Shown piece after piece: positions 1 to 12,661 of a stretch of DNA of 64,000 bases. The notes below the pieces were generated by a model that had not been told where the DNA came from, did no database searches, and saw only the letters and a program-made list of their open reading frames with translations. Origin of the DNA: Bombardia bombarda (lineage: Eukaryota; Ascomycota; Sordariomycetes; Sordariales; Lasiosphaeriaceae); NCBI GenBank assembly GCA_030512295.1, contig JAULSR010000009.1, forward strand, positions 868,001-932,000. Reading direction: 5' to 3'. Position 1 is the stretch's first letter. Each line of letters begins with the position of its first letter. A program made the position numbers and the translations under genes.

Positions 1-630
1 CCGGTCAGAGGGGGTTGGTTCGCTGGGGTGTCTGTTTGTTTGTGTGTAAGGACGACAACATACCAGGTTCTCAAAGACACACTTGTTGAGGGCCCACTCC
101 TTGGGCCGGCACTGCCACAGCTGGTGGTTGTTGTTGTCGAGGCACTCCCAGTGGGAGCGGAACTGCTCGAGACACGACTTGTTGATGTCGTCGATGCTAC
201 GCCCTTGGTTAGCCGCAGGGGCTCCTTCTTGGAGACACAGATAGAGAGAGAGAGAGATTGTAGTGGAGAGTATCGTCACGTACACACTCCGGGCGCATCG
301 CGTGACCCTCCGGCCCTCCTTCAGGCACTCAAACTCGCCCCGGCCGGGGTTCTCCGTCTTGCACTGCATGTAGTCATCGTTGTAGTCCTTGCAGCGGGCG
401 CCGATGAAGAAGGAGGCCGACAGCAGGGGGGCCGAGCTGGCGCCGAGCTCCTTGACCTTGGGGATGGAGTCGGGCAGCGGGGTGGTGTCGTAGAGGACCT
501 GCTGGTTGAAGCTATCGAGAGATGGTCAGTCTGGCTGCTGCTGCTGCTGGCTGCTGGCTGCTGGCTGCTGGCTGCTGGCTGCCAGGGCCAATTGCGCAGA
601 GGAAACATACACGGGCTTTCGCGCGGCCAT
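1..630 (-). CDS. nuo20.8: Complex I 20.8 kDa subunit (NDUFA8/PGIV family), 3'-partial
   Basis: Accessory subunit of mitochondrial NADH:ubiquinone oxidoreductase on the intermembrane-space side; partial because the last intron runs off the left edge. Exons read 630-611, 511-284 and 196-64. Introns are 610-512 (GTATGT...TAG), 283-197 (GTACGT...TAG) and one opening at 63 (GTATGT). The joined product starts MAARKPVFNQQVLYDTTPLP and holds four CX9C motifs: CKDYNDDYMQC, CLKEGRRVTRC, CLEQFRSHWEC and CRPKEWALNKC. Paired CX9C motifs are the hallmark of Mia40-imported proteins of this family. All three exons join in phase with no stop. The first intron contains a CTG-rich simple repeat (538-583). The family assignment is secure; only the C-terminal exon is missing. 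Confidence 0.93.
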
Positions 631-1310
631 CTTGACGTTGGGGTTTTGGCGGCGCAACCGGTTCGGTCGGGTCGGTTCGTCGTCAATTGGGCGGGGTGGG
701 AGGAAATGGGGCGCGGACTAGATGGCGGCGATGCGTGGTTTGGAGCGCTCCGTTTCGACGACGACTTGACGATTGAGCCTGGCAGCGACTGACCTGCGGG
801 AGCCCGGCAGCTGTCGTTGGACCTGTGAGGTTCGACCTGTTGTAATTGTGGGTCGTTAATTGACGCTGCTGATTGGCCGAACCTGCCAACCTTGACTGGC
901 GCTGCTACGCAAACACAAGGCAGCTGGGAGCTTTGGCCTCCTGTGGAATTTATTTTCTGCCCGGCCGCCGCCAGAAGCTGCTCTTGAACGCGACGGCCAT
1001 CCAAAGCGACGCATACACACCTTCACGCCTAATAACATGGACCTAGCGGCATTGTAGGCGATTTGCACTTGTACCTCCTCATCAACACATTCCTCGACCC
1101 GGCATTCCCATCCCGACCCACCATCTGCGCCACGAACCGAATCGCTGCTAGGCCTTTTTTGTTTTGAGTCTTGACTAGCCAGCCAGTCGCAAACTCGCGC
1201 GCGCCTGCAGCAAGTCGGAGCACCACACCATCCGATTCTCGATCCGATACCCACCACACACGCGACAGGACTGTCTGAAAGCCACACTACCGTCATTTCC
1301 CCACCTCGCG
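631..1310. promoter_or_regulatory. Divergent intergenic region between nuo20.8 and the nucleoporin gene
   Basis: This 680-bp gap separates two divergently transcribed genes and must carry both promoters. I see no long plausible coding frame and no defined element; open frames here are short and lack family resemblance. Confidence 0.5.
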
Positions 1311-2802
1311 ATGTTTTCTTCGTTCAGTCTTTCTTCGTCCAATCAGCCGGGAGCTCAGCCTGAGCCTCAGTCTCAGCCTCAGCCTCCGTTAAGGTCGATC
1401 TTTGACACCGCTGGCACTCCAGCGCCCAGCAATACCGACTTGTTTGGGCAGTCATTCTTCAAAAATAACGTATGTGAGCCCAACCTGGGCGTTTGCGCTT
1501 CGCCGCCTGCTGTCCATTGTCCCCCACGCCGACATGATAATGTGAGAAGTAATGCTGATACCACCAGCAACAACAGCAGCAACAACAGCCGAACAATAGC
1601 AACACCCTGCAGATGGCTTCGTCCTTGTGGCAACCTGGAAGCCTCGCCAACCGTACGTTTAATCATTAATCTACCAAACTCCTGTCCTCGATCCGAAACC
1701 TTGACGGCCCCCGGCCCGGCGCGCGGGCAGAGAGCAATAAACCTCAATCTGAACCGGCATCAACCTGCACCTGTCACCTCTGCCCCCCCTACCTATCATC
1801 TTCACTTACCCCTTCATCACCGTTTGCCCATACCCCTCCATGATCCCCCAACCCAACCCACGCCCAAGACAAGACGCCGCATCGCGCTGACCACCCCCCA
1901 CCCCAAACCAGACCAGAAATCCATCCCCGAGCAGATGCGCACCATCTCGGAGAAATGGGACCCCCAGCACCCCGCCTGCGTCTTCAAGACATACCTCTAC
2001 AACAAAGTCGACGAGCACGCGGTCCCGCACTTTGGCCCCGGCCCGACCGAGGACCCCAAGGAGTGGGAAGACGCGCTCCAGCGCAAGCCCGCCCCAAACT
2101 ACATACCCGTCGTCTGCGCCGGCTTTCCCTCCATCGTCGCGCGCCTCATGCTCCAGCGGCGCGTCATCACCGAGTTCAACAACAAGCTGCACGAGATCAA
2201 CGCCTGCCTCGACGCGATCCTGTCGCGCCATGATTTAGAGCACTCGGTGCGCGCGCTGAAGGCCCGGCGCCGGCACGCCGAGCTGAGCAAGCGGTGTCTC
2301 GCGCTGGCGTCCAGCGTGCAGGTGTTGAGGAACCGGGGGTACGCGCTCAGCTCGGACGAGGACGAGCTCAAGCAGAAGCTGAGCGGGATCGATCGGGGAC
2401 TGCAGGACCCGGCGCTGAGCGCGCGCATGGAGGAGCTGTGGAGCAGGCTGATTGTGCTGAGGGGCTATGCGGATAGTTTGAGGGAGGAGATTAATAAGCC
2501 GGGGTTTGCGGGTGGGGAGGGGCTGGGTGGGGAGATTGAGGTTAAGGCGAAGAAGGTTTGTTTTCCCCCCTTTTCTATTTTTGTTTGTCGTTGACCCCCT
2601 TTGTTATTGAAAGTACACGGGAGGGTTGTGTCTGCGATGCGAAGAACAAAGAAATGCTGACTGGAGTGATGAAACGATGCAGATTCTGGAGGACTACGAG
2701 AAGCAGCTGCAGCATTTGAAGAAGCAGGTCGAGGAGGCCAAGAAGGACTATGATACCTGGGAGAGCGTGCATCACCCCGCGCTGGCACCGTCTGGGCAAT
2801 GA
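1311..2802 (+). CDS. nup44: Nucleoporin of the Nup54/Nup57 family (Nup44-like)
   Basis: Channel nucleoporin, expected to form the Nsp1/Nup62-type heterotrimer in the nuclear pore. Four exons: 1311-1469, 1568-1652, 1912-2555 and 2683-2802, with introns 1470-1567 (GTATGT...CAG), 1653-1911 (GTACGT...CAG) and 2556-2682 (GTTTGT...CAG). All junctions keep frame and give 335 aa. The N-terminus is short, Ser/Gln/Pro-rich, with a single FG (LFGQSFF) and a poly-Gln run at the start of exon 2. The conserved part opens with IPEQMRTISEKWDPQHPACV and continues FKTYLYNKV, the start of the Nup54 helical domain. Long heptad-like helices then run to the C-terminus, where exon 4 gives EDYEKQLQHLKKQVEEAKKD. Unlike many orthologues, the FG region is almost absent. 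The family call rests on the W-DP-x-x-P-x-C-x-F-K-x-Y-x-YN block. Confidence 0.85.
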
Positions 2803-4163
2803 CGATGAAGAGCTCGGAAACGACGTGATTTTGGGATTAGTGTAGACTCGGTCTGGAGACAGGCATACAGACAGAGACAGGCAGGCATGGAGCTTGGGAA
2901 ATTCCTAGGATGGCTTCTTAGTGCAAAAGACGGGAGAGCAGGGAAACAGATAAAAAAAAAAGAAGCAAGACATGACGGCGTGTGTAAGTACAGCAGCAGC
3001 AAGCAGCATTATCGGCGTTGGCTATGTGGAGATATTTTGATACTGGGTTTCTGTGCATATTGGACAATGGTGGGCAAGGTAGGTATTTCTTGAAGAGAGC
3101 CTGGGTTCTTGCGGGGAAATCGTTAGGTATTTTATTTGATGGTATTGCCATTATTGGTATGTAGTTCTGTACAATCGCTAACAATTTTCAGGTTCGACCA
3201 TTTTGATAACGGACTATAGTGAATTTTGTTTGCAGGGTAAGGCTTTTGAAGGTGAAAATGGTGTAACTGATCCGAGCAAGCTTCTTTGTCTTGAGTGACC
3301 TGTGTGTTTTGCATGACACTGCATTTGATGGAATATAACTTTCTGTGACATCGTTGGTTAATGCTACAAAACGGGTTTGCGTATTATTTTTCCAGCTTGT
3401 TGATTTATTTTCCCCGTTTATCTTGCAGCCGTTACCTTGGTTTCACACCACTTGTTCCAGACCTGTGATTATTGACACTACGAATGATCTCTCGTACGGC
3501 AATCGAATACACATCTGGAATAAGATGGCTGTGTTTTTTAACACCAGACAACAGAGCCCAATGCGATAAATAGAGCAACCGAAAAGTGATCATGACGACG
3601 AGATCCATACAATCTGGAGATGGGATAATGACTTGCGTTCTTTGACGGCAATAATGCGTCTGTCCGCTTTTCGATACACAAATATTGGTACAGAATCGAA
3701 AGAGAGGAAAATGAATGGATAAAGACAGAGAGAGAGAGAGATGCGATGCAACGCCTATATGAACTCCCCTTTCCCCGGTGGTGTCTATGATATCCCCGCC
3801 CATGCTGGAGTTATACAAGAGAGAGTGATGAGTTAACCGCCCATAATAATGCTCTATCCCGTGCTATTATTAGACCATCTGCCCCATATAGATCCCGCCA
3901 GCCAACCCATATCTGCGTTGGTACACTGTCCGTTTATTTGGCCCCCGGAATGCCTACACCAAGATTGTCGATAGAACTGCGTGTCACATCCTATGCTCCC
4001 TTCGCACTTCCTACTCTATCCGCGAGGTTTCTATTCCTCGTGGTTGGCGATATTATACACGTCATATTACAGTGTCGGATGGCATCGATGGGCTGACTGT
4101 CATCGGATATTCGTCTGGACAAACAGTTCGCTGATTTGATACGCGCGCATGGCATTTGGCAGC
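2803..4163. other. Convergent intergenic region, no gene seen
   Basis: Space between the 3' ends of the nucleoporin gene and tom5. It presumably holds both 3' UTRs. A short GA-dinucleotide run lies near 3725-3742 and an A-rich run near 2951-2961. No frame resembles a known family. Confidence 0.5.
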
Positions 4164-4551
4164 TTAAAAAAGGTTGTAGACGGCATCGATGAGGAAGGGA
4201 GCTGCAGGAGTAAAATCTTGTAAGTAACAGCGGCGACGAGAGAGATGCGATGCTGGAGGCTGGACTGACAGAAGTAGAGGGCAACGGCCATGCCGACGGC
4301 GCTCTGCACGGCGTAGGTCGCCTGGTCCTCGGCGGCGCGGATATCCTCGGCGGAGGGCTGGGGGGCCTGGACTAATTGAGGGAAGATGAAATGTTAGCTA
4401 TGCTGGGTGTATCGTCTCTTGTTTGGTTCGACTGATGATGTCGTTATCGGCGTCGTATTGCTGCACCGTCGGACGCTGGGGTGTTTGCTCGGCCGCAGGA
4501 ATGGAAATGGAGGTAGGACAGCGATGGTTACTTACATCCTCCGAACATCAT
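4164..4551 (-). CDS. tom5: TOM complex small subunit Tom5
   Basis: Tail-anchored small component of the mitochondrial outer-membrane translocase. Three small exons: 4551-4536, 4371-4270 and 4201-4164, separated by introns 4535-4372 (GTAAGT...TAG) and 4269-4202 (GTCAGT...CAG). Spliced, they give 51 aa: MMFGGFQ, then APQPSAEDIRAAEDQAT, then YAVQSAVGMAVALYF, then SPFLIDAVYNLF and a stop. This matches the Tom5 layout of a short acidic cytosolic N-terminus followed by one C-terminal membrane helix. The second ATG (4548) would give the more usual MFGGF start. The gene is easy to miss because no single exon exceeds 102 nt. Confidence 0.9.
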
Positions 4552-5896
4552 GAATACTTGAAAAGCGGGTGGTGTTGAAAAAGTGGTTGGAAGCGGTAAC
4601 TTGGTTCGTGATATCGTGAATACGTCGTTGGCGAAGTCAAGTAGAGTGCAACACGAAGACCTTGACGTCGACGCGCAGCAGAAAAATTATGGCTTGGCAA
4701 AACTATCTGACTGGGGTCCGTCATCCCGCTCAGAAAATGCTACCGGGTACAGGACGGTGACGCCATCCTCAGAAGGGGAAGGTGCTGTGGCAGCGAGTGG
4801 ATAGCGGTCAGTGGCCTGTGGCTGGGGGTAACGGCAGCGGTCTTCGATGCGGTTGCAGGGTTACCGTCACCCGCAGCTTGGCGCCTCAAGGGCTGCTCCA
4901 AACTTGCTAGTCGCTGCTCGCGTCTCGTCGTTTCGTCGGCTACCTTACCTAAGGCATGTGGATGACATCCATGGGGCCAGTGCTCGGCCGCCTATCGGAG
5001 CAGCGGAGTTGAGCAGCAATCGGCCCACTGGGATATCCACCCTTAGCCCATGCCCGAGAGCACCCGATGCAGTCAGTCATGCCGATGATAGCTCGCCCGT
5101 TGCACGTTATCACCGCCTATCCAGGGCCTATCCAGGGCCTGTCGAGGGCTATCTGTGACGAACTGGACCGATAGCGGTGTGTGCCTGCCTCTTTCCATAT
5201 GTTATTCCGCTCAGGGGGGCGGGGGAATCCGCTCCATACTGTGTAGTCTGGAGAACTGGGGACGTGGGGACCGGTGTTGCTCGTCCATCCCCAGCTTGTT
5301 CCATTGTTGGCCTTTTTCTCTTGTGGTGGTGTGAAGTTTTGGCCTTTCACCGACTTCTGTTTCATCCTTCCTCCCCTCCTCTGGGTCAGGAACCGTGGAA
5401 ACGTCGATTGTAAAGGCCAATTGACGATTTGCGGTGGCAGGAACGACCCGGGTTATCTTGCGCTCTTGACATTAACACGAATCGCCTGCGCTTCTTCCGT
5501 CTAGCAGGACCGCTTTGGACCCTTCTTTTTTATCGGTTTAGTTTACCGTTTTAGCGCCTGTAAGTGGCGGGTCGTCATCATTTTTTCCCTTGCGATCCGG
5601 GACTTCGTGGGCGGTGGTGCAACGGGGAATTTGTTCTCTTTCAGCATACCAAAGCGCATTGTTCGTCCCCGACTGGACTTTCCGTCTGTCTTGCCCAAGA
5701 GCTGCCCCACCATCTGTGAAGCCTAGCTTCTGCCGATAGCCCTCGACATCGGCTTTTTTGTTGCCCTCTCGCTTGGGAAAGAAAAACCACAATCTAAGGC
5801 AAGAGCATACGCCGAAATCCAACCCGACACACGGTCGGTGTGCTCCTCTTCGGTATTTGGCAATTATCACCACGTTTGCCCTTCCTTGCTCGCGCA
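4552..5896. promoter_or_regulatory. Divergent intergenic region between tom5 and gcv2
   Basis: A 1.35-kb divergent gap carrying both promoters and 5' UTRs. Open frames up to about 120 codons occur but show no domain. The last 60 bp before the gcv2 ATG are open in the gcv2 frame but contain no upstream ATG. Confidence 0.5.
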
Positions 5897-8800
5897 ATGG
5901 TTGTGCCACGACATGTCGGCCGTCTTGGCCGCAGCGTGGGGCCGTCGATGCTCTCCCTCCGTGGGGCCTTGTCGATCCGTCGCCCTTGGGTGGGCAATTT
6001 GTGCTCGCGCGATACGACGACGACGGTGAGGTGGAAGTCTACCGAGACAGACAATCTTAAGGCGACACCGAGGTCTTTCGTGCGGCACCCCGAGCTATTC
6101 CCAATCCGCGACAGCTTCGCCCAGCGCCATATCGGCCCCGACGACAAGAGCACGCAGGAGATGCTCAGCGCTCTATCTCCCCCAGTTAACAACCTAGACG
6201 ACTTCGTCCGCGAGGTCATTCCTGCCGATATCCTGTCGCCCCGCAAGCTGTTCCCGTGGAGCCGTGGAGAATTCGACACTGCTCTGGATATGCCTGCTAG
6301 GGAGGCTCACCAAGAATGGGAGGTCCTCGAGCTTGGACAGATTGCATCGAACATGAACGAGTATCAGAACAAGAGCTTCATCGGTGCAGGTTACTACGGC
6401 ACCTTGGTTCCCGAAGTCATCAAGCGGAATGTCCTCGAGAGCCCGGCTTGGTATACGAGCTACACCCCTTATCAGCCCGAGATCAGCCAAGGTCGCCTGG
6501 AGTCTCTTCTCAACTTTCAGACCATGATCACCGACTTGACGGCTCTTCCCGTCTCCAATGCCAGCTTGTTGGACGAAGGCACGGCGGCTGCCGAAGCCAT
6601 GACCATGTCGTACACTGCTCTCCCGAGCTCCAGATCGAAGCGGGAAGGCAAGACCTATGTAGTCTCGGATCGAGTACACCCTCAGACAAGATCGGTCCTG
6701 CGCAGCCGTGCTGAAGGGTTTGGGATTCGTGTGGTGGAGATGAACGTGTCCACTGGCGATCTATCAGCATTGAAGGAGCTGGGCGACGATTTGGTTGGCG
6801 TCATGGTCCAATACCCAGACACATACGGCACGGCAACCGACTTTGGGGCCCTTGCCGATACTGTGCACGAGCAGGGTGCTCTGCTCAGTGCGGCTACCGA
6901 CCTGCTTGCTTTGACTGTGTTGACCCCTCCTGGAGAGTGGGGCGCGGACATTGCATTTGGCAACGCTCAAAGATTCGGTGTTCCACTTGGGTTTGGTGGT
7001 CCTCATGCTGCCTTCTTCGCCGTGTCCGACAAGCTCAAGAGGAAAATGCCTGGTCGCTTGATTGGTGTGTCCAAAGATCGCCTTGGAAACCGAGCTTTGA
7101 GGCTGTCGCTGCAGACTAGGGAGCAGCATATCAGGAGAGAGAAGGCCACGAGCAACGTCTGCACAGCACAAGCACTTCTCGCCAACATGAGCGCCTTTTA
7201 CGCCGTTTACCACGGACCTGAAGGGCTGAAGGCTATTGCTCAGAGGTGTAACCTGGCCGCAAGGGTCGTGCAATCTGCGGCTCTTTACTACGGCTGGAAG
7301 ACGTTCGTCCCGCATGGATCTGAACCCACTGTCGTGGCTTTCGACACCGTCACTATTCACTGCCCCGGTAAAGCTAAATCTCTTGTATCTTACGCTAAGA
7401 AGAATGGCATCAACATAAGATTCATCACCACAGACATGGTCAGCATCAGTCTGGATGAAACTACCGATGAGAGTGATATTCTACAGCTCATCAGGGTATT
7501 CGAGAAGTTGGGCAAAGTTTACGATGTTAAGTCTGCCGAGGAGTTTCCCAAGCCCCCAGAGGAGGTGCTTGAATTCTTCCTAAAGGAGCACCATGGGTTA
7601 TCCCCCCAACAGGTCCTCCCCGAGCCTTTGCTGCGTAAGTCAGAGTACTTGACTCATCCAGTCTTCAACACGCATCACTCGGAAACAGAGCTTCTTCGCT
7701 ACATTCACCACCTGCAGTCCAAGGATCTATCTCTGGTGCACTCCATGATCCCTCTTGGTTCTTGCACAATGAAGCTGAACGGCAGCACCGAGATGGCCCT
7801 TATTACACTGCCGGGGTTTGCGAACATGCACCCTCACTCTGCTCCGGAGGATGTCAAGGGTTACCTCATGCTTATTCGAGCGTTGGAGGAACAGCTAGCG
7901 GACATTACAGGCATGGATAACGTCTCCCTGCAACCTAACTCGGGAGCCCAGGGCGAGTTCGCCGGCCTGCGCACCATTCGCAGATACCACGAGAGCAACG
8001 GCCAAGATAAGCGCGACATCTGCCTCATCCCCGTCTCTGCCCATGGCACCAACCCAGCGTCTGCTGCTATGGCAGGCATGCGTGTCGTACCGGTCAAGTG
8101 CAACACCAAGACGGGCAACTTGGACTTGGCCGACTTGGAGGCCAAGTGCGAACAGTACTCGAGCCAGATCGGCGCCATGATGATCACCTACCCGAGCACG
8201 TTCGGCGTCTTCGAGCCTCAAATCAGGAAAGTGTGCGAGATTGTGCATGTCCACGGCGGTCAAGTCTACATGGACGGAGCCAACATGAATGCCCAGATTG
8301 GTCTCTGCTCTCCTGGAGAGATTGGCGCCGATGTGTGCCATTTGAACTTGCACAAGACCTTTTGCATTCCCCACGGAGGCGGTGGTCCTGGAGTTGGCCC
8401 TATCTGCGTTAAGGAGCACCTGTCGCCATATCTGCCTACTAGGAAGGTGCTTTCGCAGGATGAACTCAACTATCCTGTCAGCAGTGCACCGTACGGTAGT
8501 GCTAGCATTCTGCCTATTAGCTGGGCTTACAACACTCTTATGGGTTAGTCACAAGTCACTGTTGCCGATACTTGTTTGAAACGAATGCTAATGCTGTTAA
8601 ATAGGTGGCGAGGGACTCAAGAAGGCCACGGAGATCACTCTGCTGAACGCCAACTACCTGCTCAGCCGTCTCAAGCCGCATTACCCCATCCTGTACACCA
8701 ACGAGCATGGCCGGTGCGCGCACGAGTTTATCCTTGACGTCCGCGGATTCCACAACACTGCCAACATCGAGGCCATCGATATCGCCAAGCGCCTACAGGA

Positions 8801-9286
8801 TTACGGCTTCCATGCACCCACCATGAGCTGGCCTGTGCCCAACACGCTCATGATCGAGCCGACCGAGTCCGAATCGAAGGAGGAGCTCGACCGCTTTGTC
8901 GAGGCGCTCATCAGCATCCGCGAGGAGATCCGGCAGATCGAGCTGGGCAAGGCACCGCGTGAGGGCAATGTGTTGAAGAATGCGCCCCATCCCATCACGG
9001 ACCTCATTGAGGGACAGGTTGTGGATGGTAAGAGCAAGTGGCAGCGGCCGTACAGCCGCAAGCAGGCAGCCTACCCGCTGCCGTGGTTGCGGGAGAAGAA
9101 GTTTTGGCCTAGTGTGGCGCGCGTGGATGATAGTAAGTTTTATGATTTTGCTGGGGGGAGCTTTGGTTGAGTTGGTTGCTGACCGTTATTTTTCCTACAG
9201 CCTATGGTGACCTGAACCTGTTTTGCACATGCCCACCGGTCGAGGATACGACTGGTGGTCATTTGTCCTCTATCCAGGAGGTGTAG
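5897..9286 (+). CDS. gcv2: Glycine dehydrogenase (decarboxylating), mitochondrial P-protein
   Basis: PLP-dependent P-protein of the glycine cleavage system. It decarboxylates glycine and passes the aminomethyl group to lipoyl-H-protein in the mitochondrial matrix. Exons 5897-8543, 8605-9132 and 9201-9286, with introns 8544-8604 (GTTAGT...TAG) and 9133-9200 (GTAAGT...CAG), give 1086 aa, full length for the family. The N-terminus is Arg-rich and acid-poor (MVVPRHVGRLGRSVGPSML), as expected for a targeting peptide. The mature part opens with FAQRHIGPDD. The PLP lysine lies in NLHKTFCIPHGGGGPG at about residue 820. The C-terminus FCTCPPVEDT is also typical. The 5897 ATG is chosen because it is the first ATG in frame. 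Confidence 0.97.
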
Positions 9287-10721
9287 ATGTTTTCTTTTTT
9301 AGAGGATCGGATTATTTCCTCTGTTTGGGAGGATTAGATGGTGAAGTTGACCCCCTGCATTTATCATCAGGGGGTGGGTAATCTTTGACCTAGCTCAGGT
9401 CAAGTTTTCAGAGTAGTCACTTGTGTTTATCACCAAGGGATATCAGTTGCTTTTTTGCTATTTTCTCACGATAGACCGCGAAACTTCAACATCACGGGAG
9501 ATAAAACTTGGCGTTTTTTAAGATGATGGGTTTTTAGTTAGCATTGGCTTTCTTTTTCCAGTCTTATAATTGGGGGTGGGTAGATTGGTTTTCTTCAACA
9601 AAACACAGAGTCGGATAAATACCCCCCGGCGCCGCGCATCCGTCGTCGTTTGTTTTCTTTATTGGCAATGGATGATAGGTTTGGTGCTGGCTGGCGGACA
9701 GCGGCGTCGCGTTCTTTCAACCACGGGGACACATTTCCTTTTCCACCACGCATGATTCAACAATGATAAACAAAATGCATTATTCTGGGAGAAGGAAGGG
9801 AAGGGAAATTTGGAGCTACGTACTTGGTAGTCTAGTCGTTCGTGGAAGGGTCCTTCGGGTTAGGTCTATGGATGGAGTTTCAACATTATTTTAACCCATT
9901 TTCAACATAATTGATGGCACGGATGAAGATGTGAGGACAAACGTACTACTAGCAATGGATTATACATATATTGTGTAGCACTTCTCTACGTATAGCTATC
10001 AGCAGAAGATTACTTCCCGACGCAACATGGTTGGTGGTGTATGTTTAGGGGTAAGCATATTATACTACAAGTCAGTTGTGAGGCTATTTGTACTTGTCGG
10101 CGGCAGTCGTGGCTGGCGAGACACGCCAATCTCGCTTTGCATAGGGAGGATGAACCATAGAAAGACGATGGTATTAAACGCCCCAAATGGTGTCTCTCAG
10201 CCGGCTTACTGACAATGCAAGTCACTTTAAGTAAGCTGGTTCAAGCCCGGTAGATTATTGTCCGTTACCATTAGTACGGGTAAAAGAATAACTAGGAGTG
10301 GTATCTACCAGCATGAAAAAAAGGAGATGGTCAAAAAAAAAAAAAAAAAAGCTGGCAGTACCGGACTTAGCCACCCATCATGGCGCTCAATGCCCCTGGC
10401 CTTACAGGGGGTTGTTCTCGTCACAACAACCAACGAGCTTGCAGCCTCGGTGCGGTAGCTGCCATAGCGTGCCTAACTATGCAGTATCTCGTGTGTCCGA
10501 TGCAAAGGAATAGTGAAAACGGAGCACTTGTTCTATTGGTCACGCTTGAGCTGAGAAAATTATCACTATGTCCCTTCATATTTAAAAAGCCTATACAAAA
10601 TATCCGCCCCCTCTTCATTCCCGGTGTTGCCGCAGACTACTGGAACTAGGTAACCAGTTCCATCTTATCAGCCCATCACTCAGTCGTGCCCCACTTAGCA
10701 AGCTGGGATAGAGACTCGTTT
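9287..10721. other. Convergent intergenic region with poly-A tract
   Basis: 3' flanks of gcv2 and the RNase H gene. A run of about 18 A lies at 10334-10351. No supported gene; several short frames have no family resemblance. Confidence 0.5.
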
Positions 10722-12447
10722 TTATACCAGTGCAAGCTTGGCGAATGACCTGCATAGTGATTGCATCTCCTTCTTGCTCTTCTTGCTATTCGCGTCCTTG
10801 GGAGGATTTGCGATCCTCTTCACATCCTTCACCCTAGTCGAATTGTATTTGACCTTTTTCTTTGGCCTCTGCTCCACGACAGGCCCCTTGACATTGGCAC
10901 TTTTGTCGTCTTTTGCCGCTATTTGGCTGGTAACTACTACGTTCACAGCCACTCCTTTGTCTGTACCATTTTTTTGCTCTTTGACAGTTGCGTTTTTGAA
11001 TGTTCCTGCGGTGGTATTGTACGCTCTCTTCACAGTCACCAGTCTGGGTGGGGTTGCTTTAGCTCCTGCGGCTGTTGAAGCGACTGTGGCGGTGACCGTG
11101 ACCGATGCCTTCGTCGTAGGTGCGGGCAGTTCTGTGGTTAGTATGCTCTTCGTTGCTATCTGACTGTATCCGGTCGCGGTTTTGTCCGTTCTGTCTGGCT
11201 GATCAACTACGGTTAGAGTGCTGGCAGGGCTTGCTAGATTATTTATAAGGGTCGCATTCTTTGGCATGTTTTGCCCAGATCCTTGGTCTTTAGTGACGGG
11301 TGGACAAGTAATTATGTGTCCATTGGTGACCTGGGTTCTGAAAGTGGCGTTGGCAGATTTAGAGGATCCGGATGTTCCTTCATCATCCAGCCAAGGATGT
11401 CTCTTGGCAATTTGCAATGCTTGTCGTTGTATAGAGCTCCCAATAGGAACGTAGGGAGGACCGCCTGCATCAACCTCACAGCGGTTTATTCCCGAAAAGG
11501 CTACTTTTCTTGACGTTGTGTCAGCCAACTGGTGCGGGACAACTTGGTGCTTGTGTCCCGGGATATTGCGTAGCCAGACTGCAACGCCAATGGCTGATAG
11601 TTCATGGGACAGCCGGATAATGGCGGAGATGGCTGGCTGGACCAAGGCAGCGAACAGGTCGGTGACTTCCAGATTTAGTCCCTTTTGGATGTATGTAACT
11701 GCCGCGTGAGAATCGGTGAAGATATGTACCTCGAGCGGCTCGGTATGTGACCACATCGACTTTCCTTGGCGTAGTACCTTGGCAATGTTCAGAGCTTCCA
11801 AAACTGCCAGAATTTCAGGCTGGTTATTGTCGTATGCGAGACAACTCCATGCCGATGTCACCCATTGACCCGACAGGGCCTGGGGGTAGACCACCGAGTA
11901 TCCTGCTGCCGCCAACGGTAGAGCTGCCGCATTGTTCTCGTCGTGTGATGCTGAACCATCCACAAAAAATGGCAACAAAGAGGTAGTTCTGGACCTTTTG
12001 TTCGCTACCACGTTTGCGATAATTGCTGCCATCTTTCTGTCGGATTGATGACTGTAATTGCCGTCAAACTTTCGAGAATCTGCGTCGAGAATTCCGCTGT
12101 AAAGTTTCAGATGGTTGACGGTGTCAAAGGTCCCGGCTTTGAGACCAGTTTGTGGTCGGCCTACTGGATCTGGTATTAGCATTGTCCTAAAATTGAAGAC
12201 TCTTGTAGCCGCCTGATACCCTTGACTGGGTAAACATACCTTGAAGTTCGCGGGGAGTAGGTGCAGCTTCCTTGGCGATGTGGCTACCCAACACTGAGCT
12301 GGCGACCTGGGTATGGTATTGCGTCTTGGCGCATTTCGCTGGAGGATTGGGCTGCTGTGTGTCTCTGTCAACGTCATCGTCACCGTCAAGTGATGCACAA
12401 CGCAGTCGTTTGAGTGCTCCCTTAATCTTCCCACCGCCCTTTGCCAT
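10722..12447 (-). CDS. Stand-alone RNase H-like domain protein
   Basis: Predicted 551-aa protein from two exons, 12447-12240 and 12169-10722. The 70-nt intron 12239-12170 has donor GTATGT, a CTAAT branch-like site and acceptor CAG; it links MAKGGGKIKGALK...PTPRELQ to DPVGRPQTGL in phase. The central part is an RNase H fold with candidate DEDD residues D140 (FFVDGSA), E188 (NQPEILAVLEAL), D222 (IFTDSHAAV) and D286 (HQLADTTSRK). The tail (about 350-551) is Thr/Ala/Lys-rich and probably disordered. No reverse-transcriptase domain adjoins it. RNase H domains of this kind occur in fungal LINE-type polyproteins and as single genes, so a domesticated retroelement domain is possible. Substrate and biological role are unknown. 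The start is less certain than the domain. Confidence 0.7.
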
Positions 12448-12653
12448 CTGTTACGTCGCTGGCTCGGCTCGAGGGGGTTGGGAAAATGCTGGACAGAAAA
12501 AGAGATTCCATACGAAGGGAAAGGTACAGGGTGCGTTTTTGGACTGACCTACAAAACCTACAAAATGCGGCTAAGATTGATGCTGGTGATTGAATGGATG
12601 AATCTGTCGGTGCCAGCACAGATGAGATCCAGTCATCCCGTTACCTGCCTGCA
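12448..12653. promoter_or_regulatory. 5' flank of the RNase H gene up to the hAT insertion
   Basis: About 200 bp between the RNase H gene start and the target-site duplication of the hAT element. No element recognised. Confidence 0.4.
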
Positions 12654-12661
12654 AACCAAGG
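12654..12661 (+). repeat. 8-bp target-site duplication, left copy
   Basis: AACCAAGG directly abuts the left terminal inverted repeat. The identical 8-mer follows the right terminal repeat at 13464-13471. An 8-bp duplication is the signature of hAT-superfamily insertion. Confidence 0.85.
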
